A stretch of DNA of 64,000 nucleotides from Apodemus sylvaticus. Taxonomy: Eukaryota; Chordata; Mammalia; Rodentia; Muridae. A program made the position numbers and the translations under genes. The stretch covers positions 28,123,327 through 28,187,326 of the forward strand of contig NC_067490.1 in NCBI RefSeq assembly GCF_947179515.1, read 5' to 3'. The notes below the pieces were generated by a model, which was given only the letters and a program-made list of their open reading frames with translations, ran no database searches and had not been told where the DNA came from. This document shows positions 21,883-31,211 of this stretch, piece after piece (the stretch's first letter is position 1; each line of letters starts with the position of its first letter).

Positions 21883-21921
<39 letters not shown>
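21870..21921. repeat. (TG)n microsatellite
   Basis: Near-pure GT repeats preceded by GTGTGCGTGTGTCG. Confidence 0.95.
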
Positions 21922-21922
<1 letters not shown>

Positions 21923-21964
21923 CTCACCTGTCTATATGGCTGCAGAGGCTAGAGATGGGCTCGG

Positions 21965-22195
21965 ATCTTTCTTTCTTTCTTTCTTTCTTTTTTTGGTTTT
22001 TTTGTTTTTGTTTTTGTTTTGTTTTTTGTTTTTTGTTTTTGTTTTTGTTTTTTTTTTTTGAGACAGGGTTTCTCTGTGTAGCCCTAGCTGTCCTGGAACT
22101 CACTCTGTAGACCAGGCTGGCCTCGAACTCAGAAATCCGCCCGCCTCTGCCTCCCAAGTGCTGGGATTACAGGTGTGCGCCACCACTGCCTGGCT
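21965..22195 (-). repeat. Young B1 SINE with (TTTTTG)n tail
   Basis: The core at about 22059-22195 reads GAGACAGGGTTTCTCTGTGTAG, GACCAGGCTGGCCTCGAACTC, CAAGTGCTGGGATTACAGG and GTGTGCGCCACCACTGCCTGG with almost no changes from a young B1. Its tail has expanded into CTTT and GTTTTT runs on the left. Confidence 0.95.
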
Positions 22196-22378
22196 AAGGG
22201 CTCAGACATCTTAACCTCGAGTTTTCTCTATCTTCGATTTAGAAACGCGCTCTCTCATAGACTCTGCAGCTCACCATTCTGGTCCAACCTTGGAATCTGC
22301 CTCCCTCTGCCCACCCAGAGCTGCCTGCCATGCCCGTGTGGATGCTGGAGGTTCTGACTTAGGTCCCTGCGCCTGCTC

Positions 22379-22546
22379 AGGGAGCACTCTCTCTCCTCAG
22401 CGAGCACTCTCCTCAGCGAGCACTCTCCTCAGCGAGCACTCTCCTCAGCGAGCACTCTCCTCAGAGAGCACTCTCCTCAGCGAGCACTCTCCTCAGAGAG
22501 CACTCTCCTCAGCGAGCACTCTCCTCAGCGAGCACTCTTTTCATGG
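22379..22546. repeat. 16-bp minisatellite, about ten copies
   Basis: From 22401 each 16-base unit reads CGAGCACTCTCCTCAG (or AGAGCACTCTCCTCAG); eight exact-length units run to 22528, flanked by a left copy with a 4-base expansion and a right degenerate copy. The C/A change at the first base alternates in the right half. The unit length is not a multiple of three, so the long open frame across it is an artefact. Confidence 0.95.
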
Positions 22547-22972
22547 AGCCCTCTCCCCAGCCTTTGGACTTTTCTTTGGTTTCAACAGAAATCCCAGCCC
22601 GAGGACAATCTTAGGTTCATTCTCGTAGATTTGTTTCTGCTGTCTGAACACATGAGACCCAGGAGCCTGAATTATTTTATTTGCTTCTCAGCCCAGCAGG
22701 ATGTAGACTCCTGGGCTCATAAGAGATACCTGCAAAGTACTTGTTGAATGAATATGCTTTGTAGATCAGAAATTGAATAGTGGCTTCTGGTTTCCAAATA
22801 CTGAAAAACCCAGCATGGATACCTTTTAAATTTCATAATCTTACCAAGAGACTCTATAATAAATATTGTTTATCTCTTATCTTAATGTTTTTCATCTCTC
22901 TTCTTCATGTGACAACGCATTAATATTTTTTCGGTATAGCAAAATATCGGAGAGAATGAAATCATGTATTAA
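22547..22972. other. Unassigned
   Basis: Unique-looking DNA with no recognised feature. Confidence 0.4.
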
Positions 22973-22984
22973 AAAGGTTTATTT

Positions 22985-23207
22985 AGTGGGGGGGGGGGAG
23001 GCTGGAGAGATGGCTCAGCTGTTAAGAGCACTGACTGCTTTTCCAAAGATCCTAAGTTCAGATCCCAGCAACCACATAGTGGCTCACACCCATCCGTAAT
23101 GAGATCTGATGTTCTCTTCTGGTGTGTCTGAAGAGAGCTACAGTGCACTTACGTATAATAAATGAATAAATAAATAAATAAACAAACAAATAAATATTTT
23201 TAAAAAT
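22985..23207 (+). repeat. B2 SINE with target duplication
   Basis: GCTGGAGAGATGGCTCAG (A box region), GTTCAGATCCCAGCAACC (B box region), TGGTGTGTCTGAAGAGAGC and an AATAAA-rich tail are all present. Direct repeats AAAGGTTTATTT flank it (22973-22984 and 23208-23219). A run of ten G lies just before the B2 start. Confidence 0.95.
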
Positions 23208-23219
23208 AAAGGTTTATTT

Positions 23220-23650
23220 GGACTCAGAGTTTGGAGGTTCCAGGCCTATGATTATTAGATTTCTGAAAGGGCGGAATGTTTGATTTCCAGGGCAATTTAA
23301 AGAGACTGGGGACAGAGAAAGCCCAGGCTGGTTTTAGCAGATAGACTGTTTATAGTTCAAATAGCAAGAGGCATAGCCGGCAAGGGTCTGCTGAAAGGGG
23401 AAGGGGGGACTTGGGATTTATATAGGGACTTTGGAGAAGAGGAAGTTAATGCAACTTCGGGGAGCTATTGTGAGCCTGCAGTTTCTGGCTCCTGGAGTTG
23501 TTTGTCCAAGGTCATGTTATCTTTAGGAAGTATCTTGCCGTAGCTATCAGGATGAGGGTCCGAGTGGGTGACTGAGTTTGGAAATGGCAGTGACAGAGAA
23601 GAGGCTTGGAGTTTTAACATAGGGTCTTGGTCAGGGTCTGGCAGAGTGTG
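23220..23650. other. Unassigned, possibly an old LTR
   Basis: Starts GGTTTATTTGGACTCAGAG, an arrangement seen at the reversed poly(A) end of several rodent repeats. I could not place ends or a family. Confidence 0.3.
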
Positions 23651-23659
23651 TTCAAAGTT

Positions 23660-23848
23660 TTTTTTTTTTTTTTTTTTAAATCTGTTTATTTAATGTATAT
23701 GAGTACATTGTAGCTGTCTTCAGACACACCAGAAGAGGGCATCGGATCCCATTACAGATGGTTGTGAGCCACCATGTGGTTGCTGGGAATTGAACTCAGG
23801 ACCTCTGGATGAGCAGCCAGTGCTCTTAACCACTGAGCCATCTCTCCA
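23660..23848 (-). repeat. B2 SINE
   Basis: An oligo-T start is followed by TAGCTGTCTTCAGACACACC, CACCATGTGGTTGCTGGG, GAACTCAGGACCTCTGG and GAGCCATCTCTCC. CAAAGTTT occurs on both sides (about 23653 and 23854), a probable target duplication. Confidence 0.95.
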
Positions 23849-23939
23849 CAACCAAAGTTTATTCTAATAATGATAATGTTACTTAGCCGCATATTACGGC
23901 TGGAGCAGGTAGCAGGGGAAGATTGCCATCTGTGGTCAG

Positions 23940-24010
23940 AAAATGAGAGACAGAGAGACAGAGAGAGACAGAGAGACAGAGACAGAGAGAGACACAGAGA
24001 GAGAGAGAAC
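23940..24010. repeat. (GAGACA)n purine-rich microsatellite
   Basis: GAGAGACAGAGAGACAG-type units for about 70 bases. Confidence 0.9.
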
Positions 24011-24474
24011 AGTCTCTCACTTTCCTTCAAGGACACACCTCAAGATTAAGATCTCCAGTTCCTTTAGGCTCTGCCATCCCTCAGTACAGCCCCATTCTAT
24101 GGACCAAGCCTCTGGGTGATATTCAAGGTCTAAACTATTACAGGAACCAACTCATTAAATTCTTTCTTCTCAATAACCACAGTGGCCAAGACCATCCTCC
24201 GCTGACTCCCACGCACTGCTAATGGCATTATGGCGTCCTGATTGGAGACAACCTACTCTGTGACTTTCCTGTTGGAGCTAATGAAAAAGATTGTCTCTAT
24301 TTGCTAGAGTATGATTTCATTAGAGTCTGGAGCCAGGTGTTGTCAACTTTCCTACTCTGAGGCTAGAATCTGGCTGTAGTAGCAAACCTATTAGAGGGAA
24401 ACAGAATTCAAAGCAGGAGAGAGGGAGATGGAGAAGGAGAGAGAGGGGGAGGGAACTGGAGAAGCATTTTTACA
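24011..24474. other. Unassigned
   Basis: No feature recognised except a GAGA-rich purine patch at about 24415-24450. Confidence 0.4.
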
Positions 24475-24672
24475 ATGTGTGTGTGTGCATGTTGGTGGAT
24501 GTTCATGGATATGCATATATTATATCACGTGTGTGTGTGTGTGTGTGTGTTTAGGTTAGAGAATGACTTACAGGAGTCAATTCTCTCTTTCTACATTGTA
24601 GGTTCTAAGGATCAAAGTCAGGTCACCACACTTCACAGGAAGTGCCTTTCCTGCTTAGCTATTTCTCTCACA
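24475..24672 (-). repeat. (TG)n joined to an old B3-type SINE
   Basis: GT-rich sequence at 24475-24551 leads into GAGAATGACTTACAGGAGTC, CTAAGGATCAAAGTCAGGTC and CTGCTTAGCTATTTCTCTC, the inverted B3 order. The GT tract is probably the expanded tail of the SINE. Confidence 0.6.
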
Positions 24673-25902
24673 CCTTATTTGTTATTATAATTATATTATT
24701 TTACTAGAAATGTGATTCTTGTTTTGTCTGATAGTGAAAGCAATAAGCATTGGTTGTAAAACAAAATAAAAATATCACAAAATATAGAGGTTATCTTGAA
24801 TTCCAAACCCAGACACTCATTTGATGTATGCCCACCAATGCACATACGCAAAAACTTCTCTTTCTAATTTTTTCTCTCTTACTTCAAACAAGAGTAAGAG
24901 TCTTTGTAGTCACCTCCCTCTGCAGTAGCTTTCTGTGCTTCTGTGGTTTGGACAGCGCCTGCTGTGGCACTGTTGAGGTGTTGGAGAACCTGTATGTGGG
25001 AGCCTGTGAGGAAGGCTGTGTGCCCTCAAAGCTACTTCTTCTTCCTCTCTGTCACTAGGCAACAAGGCGACCTGTTCTGCTCTGCCATGTGCTCCCACCT
25101 GTCCACCACAGGCCCCAAACCACCGCCATCCAGGGATGGACAAGATGAACACTTCCTTTTTGGTAGCTGATTGTTTACTTATTACTGTGGCAGAATTCTG
25201 GCTCACACATGTCAATGGGCGACTGGCACGGATGTACAGCATTGCTTTTTAAAGGCTGGCATTCTGTTGGTATGTTTACTCAACCACATCATTCAAACAC
25301 CTCTTAAATACTCTTGTTTTCTGAAAAGGCGATAAATCTTAACATTGATTGACTTCTTAACACTTTTCCCTGATGATGCCTAACTCCAAATCTTCCCTGC
25401 ACATTTTTGAGCCTTTAAACATTTGCAGGTTGTCAGCTGGGCTGAGAAAAGAGGAAGGGCTTTTACAAGCTATTGGAAAGAGAGAACATTTCCCTCAGAA
25501 CTGGGATATTTTTCTTATAACAATTTGAACTTGATAATTTCATGGAGCTGTCAGGTTTGCTGAAGTCCATAGTTTCCAAACTCAGTGAGGCGTAAGCACC
25601 CATGTTGTGATGTTTTGGTGATGACTGTACTAGTTTTGAATGGCAACCAAATCTCTAATTATTGGGTGTGGCTACCCAGTCACACAAGTAAACACACTTC
25701 CTCCCAAGTCACCGTTGATGCTTCACTAAGACAACAAGGCTGAGCCATAGGGAATCAAGTATAAAGAGGTCTAGAAATGTCCTCAGCTTGAGCAAACACG
25801 ACAATCCCAGAGCTTTATCAGCAAGTGAGTGAGTATAAAAGGCAAGAGGAAAAATGGAATTCACACCTCAGAAGACTTGAGGACTCTACGATGAAATATC
25901 TT
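24673..25902. other. Unassigned 1.2 kb
   Basis: No repeat or gene recognised. The segment 24940-25150 is more GC-rich than its surroundings, but open frames there have no known domain and no splice-site context that I can support. Confidence 0.4.
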
Positions 25903-26309
25903 GGGGTCATTGTCTTTGTTAGAGCTACCACAGCTGTGATGAAACACCACGACCCAAAACAACTTGGAGAGGAAAGGGTTTATTTCACTTACAGTACCAC
26001 ACAGCCAATAGTTCATCATCAGAAGCAGTAAGGGTGGGAAGCTGGAGGCAGGGGCTGATGCAGAGGCCATGGAGGGATGTTACTTACTGGCTGGCTTCTT
26101 GTAGCTTGCTCAACTGCTTTCTTATAGAACCTGAGACCACCAGCCAGGGGATGGCACCACCCACAAATGGGCTGGGGCCCCCTCCCATCAGTCACTAACT
26201 ATGAAAGCCACCCCATAGCCAGATCTTATGGAGGCATTTTCTCAACTGAGGGTCCCTCCTTCCAGATAGCTCTAACTTATGTCAGCTTTACATAAAACTA
26301 GCCAGCACA
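25903..26309 (-). repeat. Rodent interspersed repeat, about 400 bp (family B)
   Basis: Complete-looking copy: GTTAGAGCTACCACAGCTG, AAACACCACGACCC, GGAAAGGGTTTATTTCACTT, AGGCAGGGGCTGATGCAGAG, GGCACCACCCACAAATGGGC, GATCTTATGGAGGCATTTTC, ACATAAAACTAGCCAGCACA. The copy at 29217-35200 is the same family, so this one shows what that unit looks like without an ERV inside. Family name not assigned. Confidence 0.8.
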
Positions 26310-27462
26310 ATCATTTTGAAAAGAAATGTAGGAATCCTGGCATGGTGACACACGCCTGTGATCTTGAACTGTGAACCAGAGGATAGCCTAGACTACGTGG
26401 TAAGGTTCATGCCTGTCTGAGTGACGAGAGAGACACAGTCATAGATTGGAAGCTCTAAGGCTTTGAGCTAAAACAGACACTTAAAGCTGACTACCCACCT
26501 TCTGTGCTTCCCATGCACACTGCCCCATTGTTATTGGGTAAGTCATGGGCTGTAGAGCCTTTGTTCCATAATAGGAAACTTCAACATTGTCAAGCACAAT
26601 TTCCACTGAGACTCCATACCTTTACCATGTGATCCTGAAAAACTACTTGAGAGAAAAAAAGAAATTCTATATTTTTTTCAACCCAGTTCTGACAAAAGAA
26701 AAAAACATGAAAATGTCTACTTTCCATCTGAGACATGCTCATCTATTAGAGACGACGGTAGCAGTGGGTGCAGCCCCACCTGAAAGCCTCAAAGTGTTTG
26801 CATTTTTGCATATGTTGCAACAATGAAAACGTTTGCTTTCTACCAATGAGTACCACAAAATGTAGAAGCTTTCAATTTTTAAAGGGGAAAAAAAAACAAT
26901 CTTGTCCTTCAAGTTTTAAAGTGATTTTTAGGCAAATTAATGTATGTGGAAAATAGCTTGCGTGGGCCAAGGAAGCACATAAGGGGCTGTATTGTCAAAC
27001 TGTTGACAGGACATGGCTTACATTTTGAGAACATTATGAAAGGTTTATTGCAAGATATATAACATACTCAAGGGCACATTAAATTTATATTTTCAATCAC
27101 TTTGGCTTCACAGCCTTGGTATTTATTTGCTTCAAAGAAAAATCTTTCTTCTTCCAAATCATCAAACAGCTTCCCAGGGAGAGCTTTGTATAGCTGTTTT
27201 GTTACTTTTAAGTCTTAGAAAAACAAATCCTTCTCCATCCAACTCTGAGATTTCGGCAGGTGTTTCAGACAACACTGCAGAATTCAGTAGCATGAGTCAA
27301 CTTCGCGTGCCCTTTCCGTATTGTTAACCTAATTAGTAATTGTCAATGTAAGTGGCGACATCGTCATTAGTGTCAAATCTTTGAACCAGGTTCAAACATT
27401 CTTAAAAAATTAATCAGGGAGAATAAGATATACATAATGGAGGACATTGTTTTCTATTTCTT
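26310..27462. other. Unassigned
   Basis: A short B1-like stretch is suggested at about 26335-26430 (CTGGCATGGTGACACACGCC). The rest is unique-looking and AT-rich with no gene signal. Confidence 0.4.
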
Positions 27463-27545
27463 TATTTATTGTGGGATGTTGGGATTGAACTTAGGTATCC
27501 AGCAAAGCAGCAAGCGTGTTTACCTGCAAAGCCATCTCACTAGCT
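27463..27545 (-). repeat. B3-like fragment
   Basis: GTGGGATGTTGGGATTGAAC and GCAAAGCCATCTCACTAGCTC match the 5' portion of an inverted B2/B3 element. Confidence 0.55.
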
Positions 27546-27724
27546 CAAGAGATCTTTCTAATGACAAAGAAGGACAAAACTAACTGAATGTAACAGTCTA
27601 CTAAAAATATTGCATTAAAACAAAGGTACAAATGAAAACCCAGCATAGTGCAGAAATAGAACCACTATATAAGCAATTCACAGTCAAATAAGCAAAGGAG
27701 CACCCATTCCAAAAATCTCATTAG

Positions 27725-27872
27725 TTTAGGCAAGGTACCCATATAACTCCTGCACTCAGGAAGCTGAGGCAGGAGGATCTTGAGTTCAAGGCTAACCTGG
27801 GCTTCCCAGGGAATTCTATACCAGACTAGGGTATGTACCATACCTTGCCTCAAAGCCAAAACAAAGCAGAAT
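27725..27872 (+). repeat. Old B1-like SINE
   Basis: CTCCTGCACTCAGGAAGCTG, AGGCAGGAGGATCTTGAGTTC and CCTTGCCTCAAAGCC follow the B1 order at high divergence. Confidence 0.6.
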
Positions 27873-27995
27873 GCTTTTCAATTTGTAAAACAGCATGTTA
27901 GACCATCCCTTCACATTATTGATCTTGGCTGAGTTAAAGAGTAGGAAAAACCAGAAGGAAACAGAGTTGAATGTGTAGCAAACGTCTGGAACGTG

Positions 27996-28038
<43 letters not shown>
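27996..28038. repeat. (TA)n microsatellite
   Basis: About twenty TA dinucleotides. Confidence 0.95.
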
Positions 28039-28040
<2 letters not shown>

Positions 28041-28187
28041 TTAGAAGCAAATAAAATAAAGCAAGAAACCAAAAGACCTCAAACGAAAGTAAAAGTAGAT
28101 TTTCTGGTAACACAATCATATCAATGGGCTCAGAAATCTTGGCGAACATGAAGAGGAAAACAAGTGTGGTCAAGAAATATGGGTGTG

Positions 28188-28409
28188 GCCGGGCAGTGGT
28201 GGTGCACACCTTTAATCCTAGCACTTGTGAGGCAGAGGCAGGTGGATTTCTGAGTTTGAGGACAGCCTGGTCTACAGAGTGAGTTTCAGGACAGCCAGGG
28301 CTATACAGAGAAACCCTGTCTGGGTGGGGGGCAGAAAGCAAGAAAAGAAAAGAAAAAAAGAAAAGAAAAGAAAAGAAAAGAAAAGAAAAGAAAGAAAAGA
28401 AAAGAAAAA
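28188..28409 (+). repeat. B1 SINE with (AAAAG)n tail and target duplication
   Basis: GCCGGGCAGTGGTGGTGCAC, AATCCTAGCACTTGTGAGG and AGCCAGGGCTATACAGAGAAACC precede an AAAAG pentamer tail. Near-identical 16-base direct repeats flank it: AAGAAATATGGGTGTG at 28172-28187 and the same with one change at about 28410-28425. Confidence 0.95.
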
Positions 28410-28426
28410 AAGAAATATGGGGGTGG

Positions 28427-29009
28427 AGGAAGATTTGGTACCTGCAGCCGTTAAGGGGAGCACAGAGGCCATTTCTAAAACAATGCCTGCCCCGCCCCTC
28501 CCCCCCCCCAAACAAAGGAGCCTAAGCAACCTCACTTTAGAGGCAGGCACAGTCCTAAGTGGTTTCTATTTAAGGTTGGAGTTGAAGAAGAAAAGATTTC
28601 TTGTTATGCTCCACTCAGGGTCAGAGGTTAAAATGGTGGCCGCTCAACACTTGGTACACACTCAACGTCTAATTGCTGCTCGTAGTTGTTCCTTTCAACT
28701 ATGACCAAGGCAACTTTTATAAAAGAAAGCATTTAAGTAAGGGCTCACTTACAGTTGCAGATGTTTAATCCATTGTCACGATGGCAGCCGAGAGAGCTTT
28801 GCGTCTTGATTCACGGGAAAAGTACAAAGGCACTGAAGGTTCAAAACCAAAAGCCAGTGGGCAAGAATAGGAGATAGGGAATGAATATATCCAAGTAAAA
28901 TGGGAAGTGTGGTTTTTAGCACCACACCGGAGTCATTAAAATGAGAAAGGTTGGAGAATGTTGGAGATCAAGGATGGAGTTCTCCCTGCATCTTTTGTCA
29001 ACTTCATAC
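28427..29009. other. Unassigned, with a partial family A repeat
   Basis: At about 28690-28800 the text ATGACCAAGGCAACTTTTATAA, AGAAAGCATTTAAG and CCATTGTCACGATGGCAGC matches part of the rodent interspersed repeat also seen at 3963. The remainder is unassigned. Confidence 0.5.
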
Positions 29010-29112
29010 ATGTTTTGTATAGTTTTAAGACAGAGTCTCTCCGTGTATCCTGTACTGGCTTCGAACACCTGATCCTCCTGTTTCAGCCTCCCATTGGCTG
29101 AAATCACAGGAC
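29010..29112 (-). repeat. Old B1-like SINE
   Basis: TTTTAAGACAGAGTCTCTCC and CTGATCCTCCTGTTTCAGCC are inverted B1 blocks. Confidence 0.6.
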
Positions 29113-29121
29113 ATTGAGTAC

Positions 29122-29216
29122 TTTTTTTTTTTTTTTATGTAGGCTCTCATGTAGCCCAGGGTGGCCTCAAACTCACTATGTAGTTGAAGGTCACCTTGAA
29201 CTTCTGATTATCTGTC
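29122..29216 (-). repeat. B4 SINE, left part (outer layer of a nested insertion)
   Basis: An oligo-T run is followed by GTAGCCCAGGGTGGCCTC and GTCACCTTGAACTTCTGATT, the B1-like part of an inverted SINE that stops abruptly. Its missing remainder (CCAAGTGTTAGGAGTATAGATG and an inverted ID-like part) reappears at about 35203-35323, six kilobases away. Confidence 0.75.
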
Positions 29217-29510
29217 ATAGTTTGGGTTTCTATTGCTGCAAAGAAACACCATGACCAAAAAGCAAGTTGGGGAGGGAAGGGTTTATTCAGGGTCTAACAC
29301 TTCCAGATCATCACTGGAGGAACTCAGAACTGGAATTCAAACAGGGCAGTAACCTTGAGGCAGGAGCTATAGAGGATGCTGCTTACGGGCCTGCTCCTCA
29401 TGGCTTGTTCATCCTGCCTTCTTACAGAACCCAGGATCACCAGCCCAGGGGGGTGGTACTGCCCACAATGGACTGAGCCCTCCTGTATTGATCACTAAAT
29501 GAGACAATGC
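29217..29510 (-). repeat. Rodent interspersed repeat, family B, left part
   Basis: GGGTTTCTATTGCTGC, AAACACCATGACC, GGGAAGGGTTTATTCAGG, GGCAGGAGCTATAGAGG and GACTGAGCCCTCCTGTATTG follow the copy at 25903. It is cut at 29510 by an ERV and resumes at 35108. Confidence 0.85.
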
Positions 29511-29921
29511 TGTAGGAAGCCATTAGAGACCCTCACTTTGGCTGACAGGGCTAAGGCCCTGAGAAAAGCAAACAAGAGCCTCTCCCATGGGTATTGGTTT
29601 AGCCATTGTCTCGAGATAACTGCAGAATGATCCTGTCTGCGTCAACATCGACGACTCCGGGTATCTTCATCAGATGACCTTCTCATCTCCTGCTGTAAAT
29701 GCCAGGAATACCTCTGCCCCTCTTTGTCCTTGCCTTGGGGTACTCCCCTTCTGGAAGCCTTAAAACCTGGGTACCCCAGAACATTAAACGAGGCTTTGAC
29801 AAAACCCAGATTGACTCTGTCTTTCTTGGCGCTTGGCCTCCGTCTCCCTCCCCACCCCTTTTGACCCGCAGGTAGCACCCCTTCGGAACCCTGGAATAAC
29901 TGACCCGCGGGACGGGTTACA
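29511..29921 (+). repeat. 5' LTR of the ERV
   Basis: Starts TGTAGGAAGCC and ends GACGGGTTACA. An ATTAAA poly(A) signal lies at 29783-29788, just before the presumed R region. The first ~285 bases are identical to the 3' LTR as far as I can align by eye, but about 60 bases after GAGGCTTTGAC differ markedly, and the last ~60 bases are identical again. Confidence 0.95.
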
Positions 29922-29922
29922 G

Positions 29923-29940
29923 TGGCGCCCGAACCAGGGA
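29923..29940 (+). promoter_or_regulatory. Primer binding site, tRNA-Lys type
   Basis: TGGCGCCCGAACCAGGGA follows the LTR end by one base. It matches the lysine-3 primer site of lenti- and betaretroviruses except for one additional C in the second half. This tRNA choice is typical of MMTV-like and many class II ERVs. Confidence 0.85.
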
Positions 29941-30037
29941 CCCGAAGTACGGTCAACTACCGGACGACGGAGGAGAAATCCCGGGAAAAGGAATGAAGGA
30001 CCCCACAGACCGCATCGCTCGTGCGTCGCTGGAGGGG

Positions 30038-30046
30038 CAGGTGAGT
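30038..30046 (+). promoter_or_regulatory. Splice donor in the ERV leader
   Basis: GGGGCAG|GTGAGTGG is a consensus donor (cut after 30040). Its position, about 100 bases past the primer site, is where retroviruses splice to env. Confidence 0.6.
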
Positions 30047-30302
30047 GGTCAAACATTGTCGTCCGATTGTCATTGGGGAAAAAAAAAAAAGAGTCTAAAG
30101 AGGCTTGATTCATAAGAGAAATCAAGCAATCATTCAGGGAGAGAGGAGTAAGAGTTAAGGAAAAAGATTTAATTAAGTTCTTTTGTTTTGTCATGAGAAA
30201 TGTCCTTGGTTAATTTTAAGTGTACCTGATATTCACCCGTTAACTTGAGATAAGGTTGGTAAAGAAATTAATAAGATTTTAAAAACAGGTACAGGTGAAC
30301 CA

Positions 30303-30641
30303 ATGTCTGATACATTCTTTAGTTACTGGAGGCTCATTCAGAGTGCGAACGAGGACCCTGCTGAATATTGCCTCTGCCCTTTGTCGCAGGCAGCTTCTGT
30401 GACCTCACTTTCCCCTAAAAAGAACTCTCCAAAACCTTCCTTGGTCGTTATAGACAGGTCTGAGTCCCCACCATCCGCTCCTGTAACTTCTCTTTATCCT
30501 CCGCTCCTGAGGAACCCATCCCTTGCTGATATGTCATTAAGTTTAGAGAACCCCTGGGGAGAAAGCCAACTTGGAGGAGAAAAGCTGCAGAGAGCAAGTC
30601 GCCCTCTTAAAGGAGCTAAGAGGGACAAATGGTCATTCTAA
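30303..30641 (+). pseudogene. Gag-region remnant, weakly supported
   Basis: A 112-codon open frame sits between the leader and the protease, where gag belongs, but is far shorter than a beta-retroviral gag (about 500-800 codons). It is proline/serine rich with a YPPLLRNPSL patch around residues 64-73, reminiscent of Gag linker regions. No capsid major-homology region or zinc knuckle is present, so most of gag has been deleted. Identification rests mainly on position. Confidence 0.4.
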
Positions 30642-31080
30642 CTTCAAGATTTATTTCAAAGTCAAATGCCTAGAAAAAGCCAGAGCCAAAACAAGCCCCT
30701 CCACGTGGCCCGCCACCCTATACCCGTCGATAGGCATGCAGCGCGGCTCCTCTCAGCCAGATCCCTCAGACCTTAACTGGGTCCAGGCAATCACTAGAGA
30801 TCGTCCTATACTCAGCCTTAAAATAAATGGTAAAAGCTTTGAGGGCATCTTAGACTCAGGTGCCGATTCTACTGTGATCTCGCAATGTGCTTGGCCCCCT
30901 GCTTGGCTTTTGCAAGCCTCTCTGACCCATCTGCAGGGGATTGGACAATCAAAAAAATACTCTCCAGAGCTCAAAGTTGCTGACTTGGGAGGACAGAGGG
31001 AAATACTGGCTCTACTCAGCCCTCCGTGGTTTCTGGTCTGCCTGTTAACCTCTGGGGAAGAGACATTCCCTCTCAAATGA
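30571..31080 (+). pseudogene. Retroviral protease remnant (frameshifted)
   Basis: Within this 169-codon frame the aspartic-protease signature LDSGADS is at residues 94-100 (catalytic Asp codon at 30853-30855), preceded by a WVQAI...RPILSLKINGKSF segment like betaretroviral proteases. Downstream of an A7 run at about 30951 the reading turns into non-protease residues, and the natural continuation is in another frame, so an indel near 30955 breaks the gene. A retroviral protease acts as a dimer to cut Gag and Pol; this copy cannot be made intact. Confidence 0.8.
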
Positions 31081-31211
31081 AAGTCCTTATGTGTGGTCCC
31101 AATGAGGTTATTGCTCAACAAATGCTCTCCCAGGGCTATCTCCCTGGACAGGGACTAGGCAAAAATGGACAGGGGAGACCCATGCAGGTAGAAGTCAGAG
31201 ACTGCTGCTGA
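31026..31211 (+). pseudogene. G-patch segment of beta-retroviral protease
   Basis: The frame following the protease break encodes GLPVNLWGRDIP and then MLSQGYLPGQGLGKNGQG (near residues 33-50), the glycine-rich G-patch found at the C terminus of betaretroviral and some class II ERV proteases. It is in a different frame from the DSGAD part. It ends at a stop at about 31209 with no reverse transcriptase following. Confidence 0.8.

Noticed and set aside
22290..22628. 112-codon frame with repeated serine/leucine peptides
   Set aside because: The period is the 16-bp minisatellite, which shifts frame each unit; no gene structure around it.
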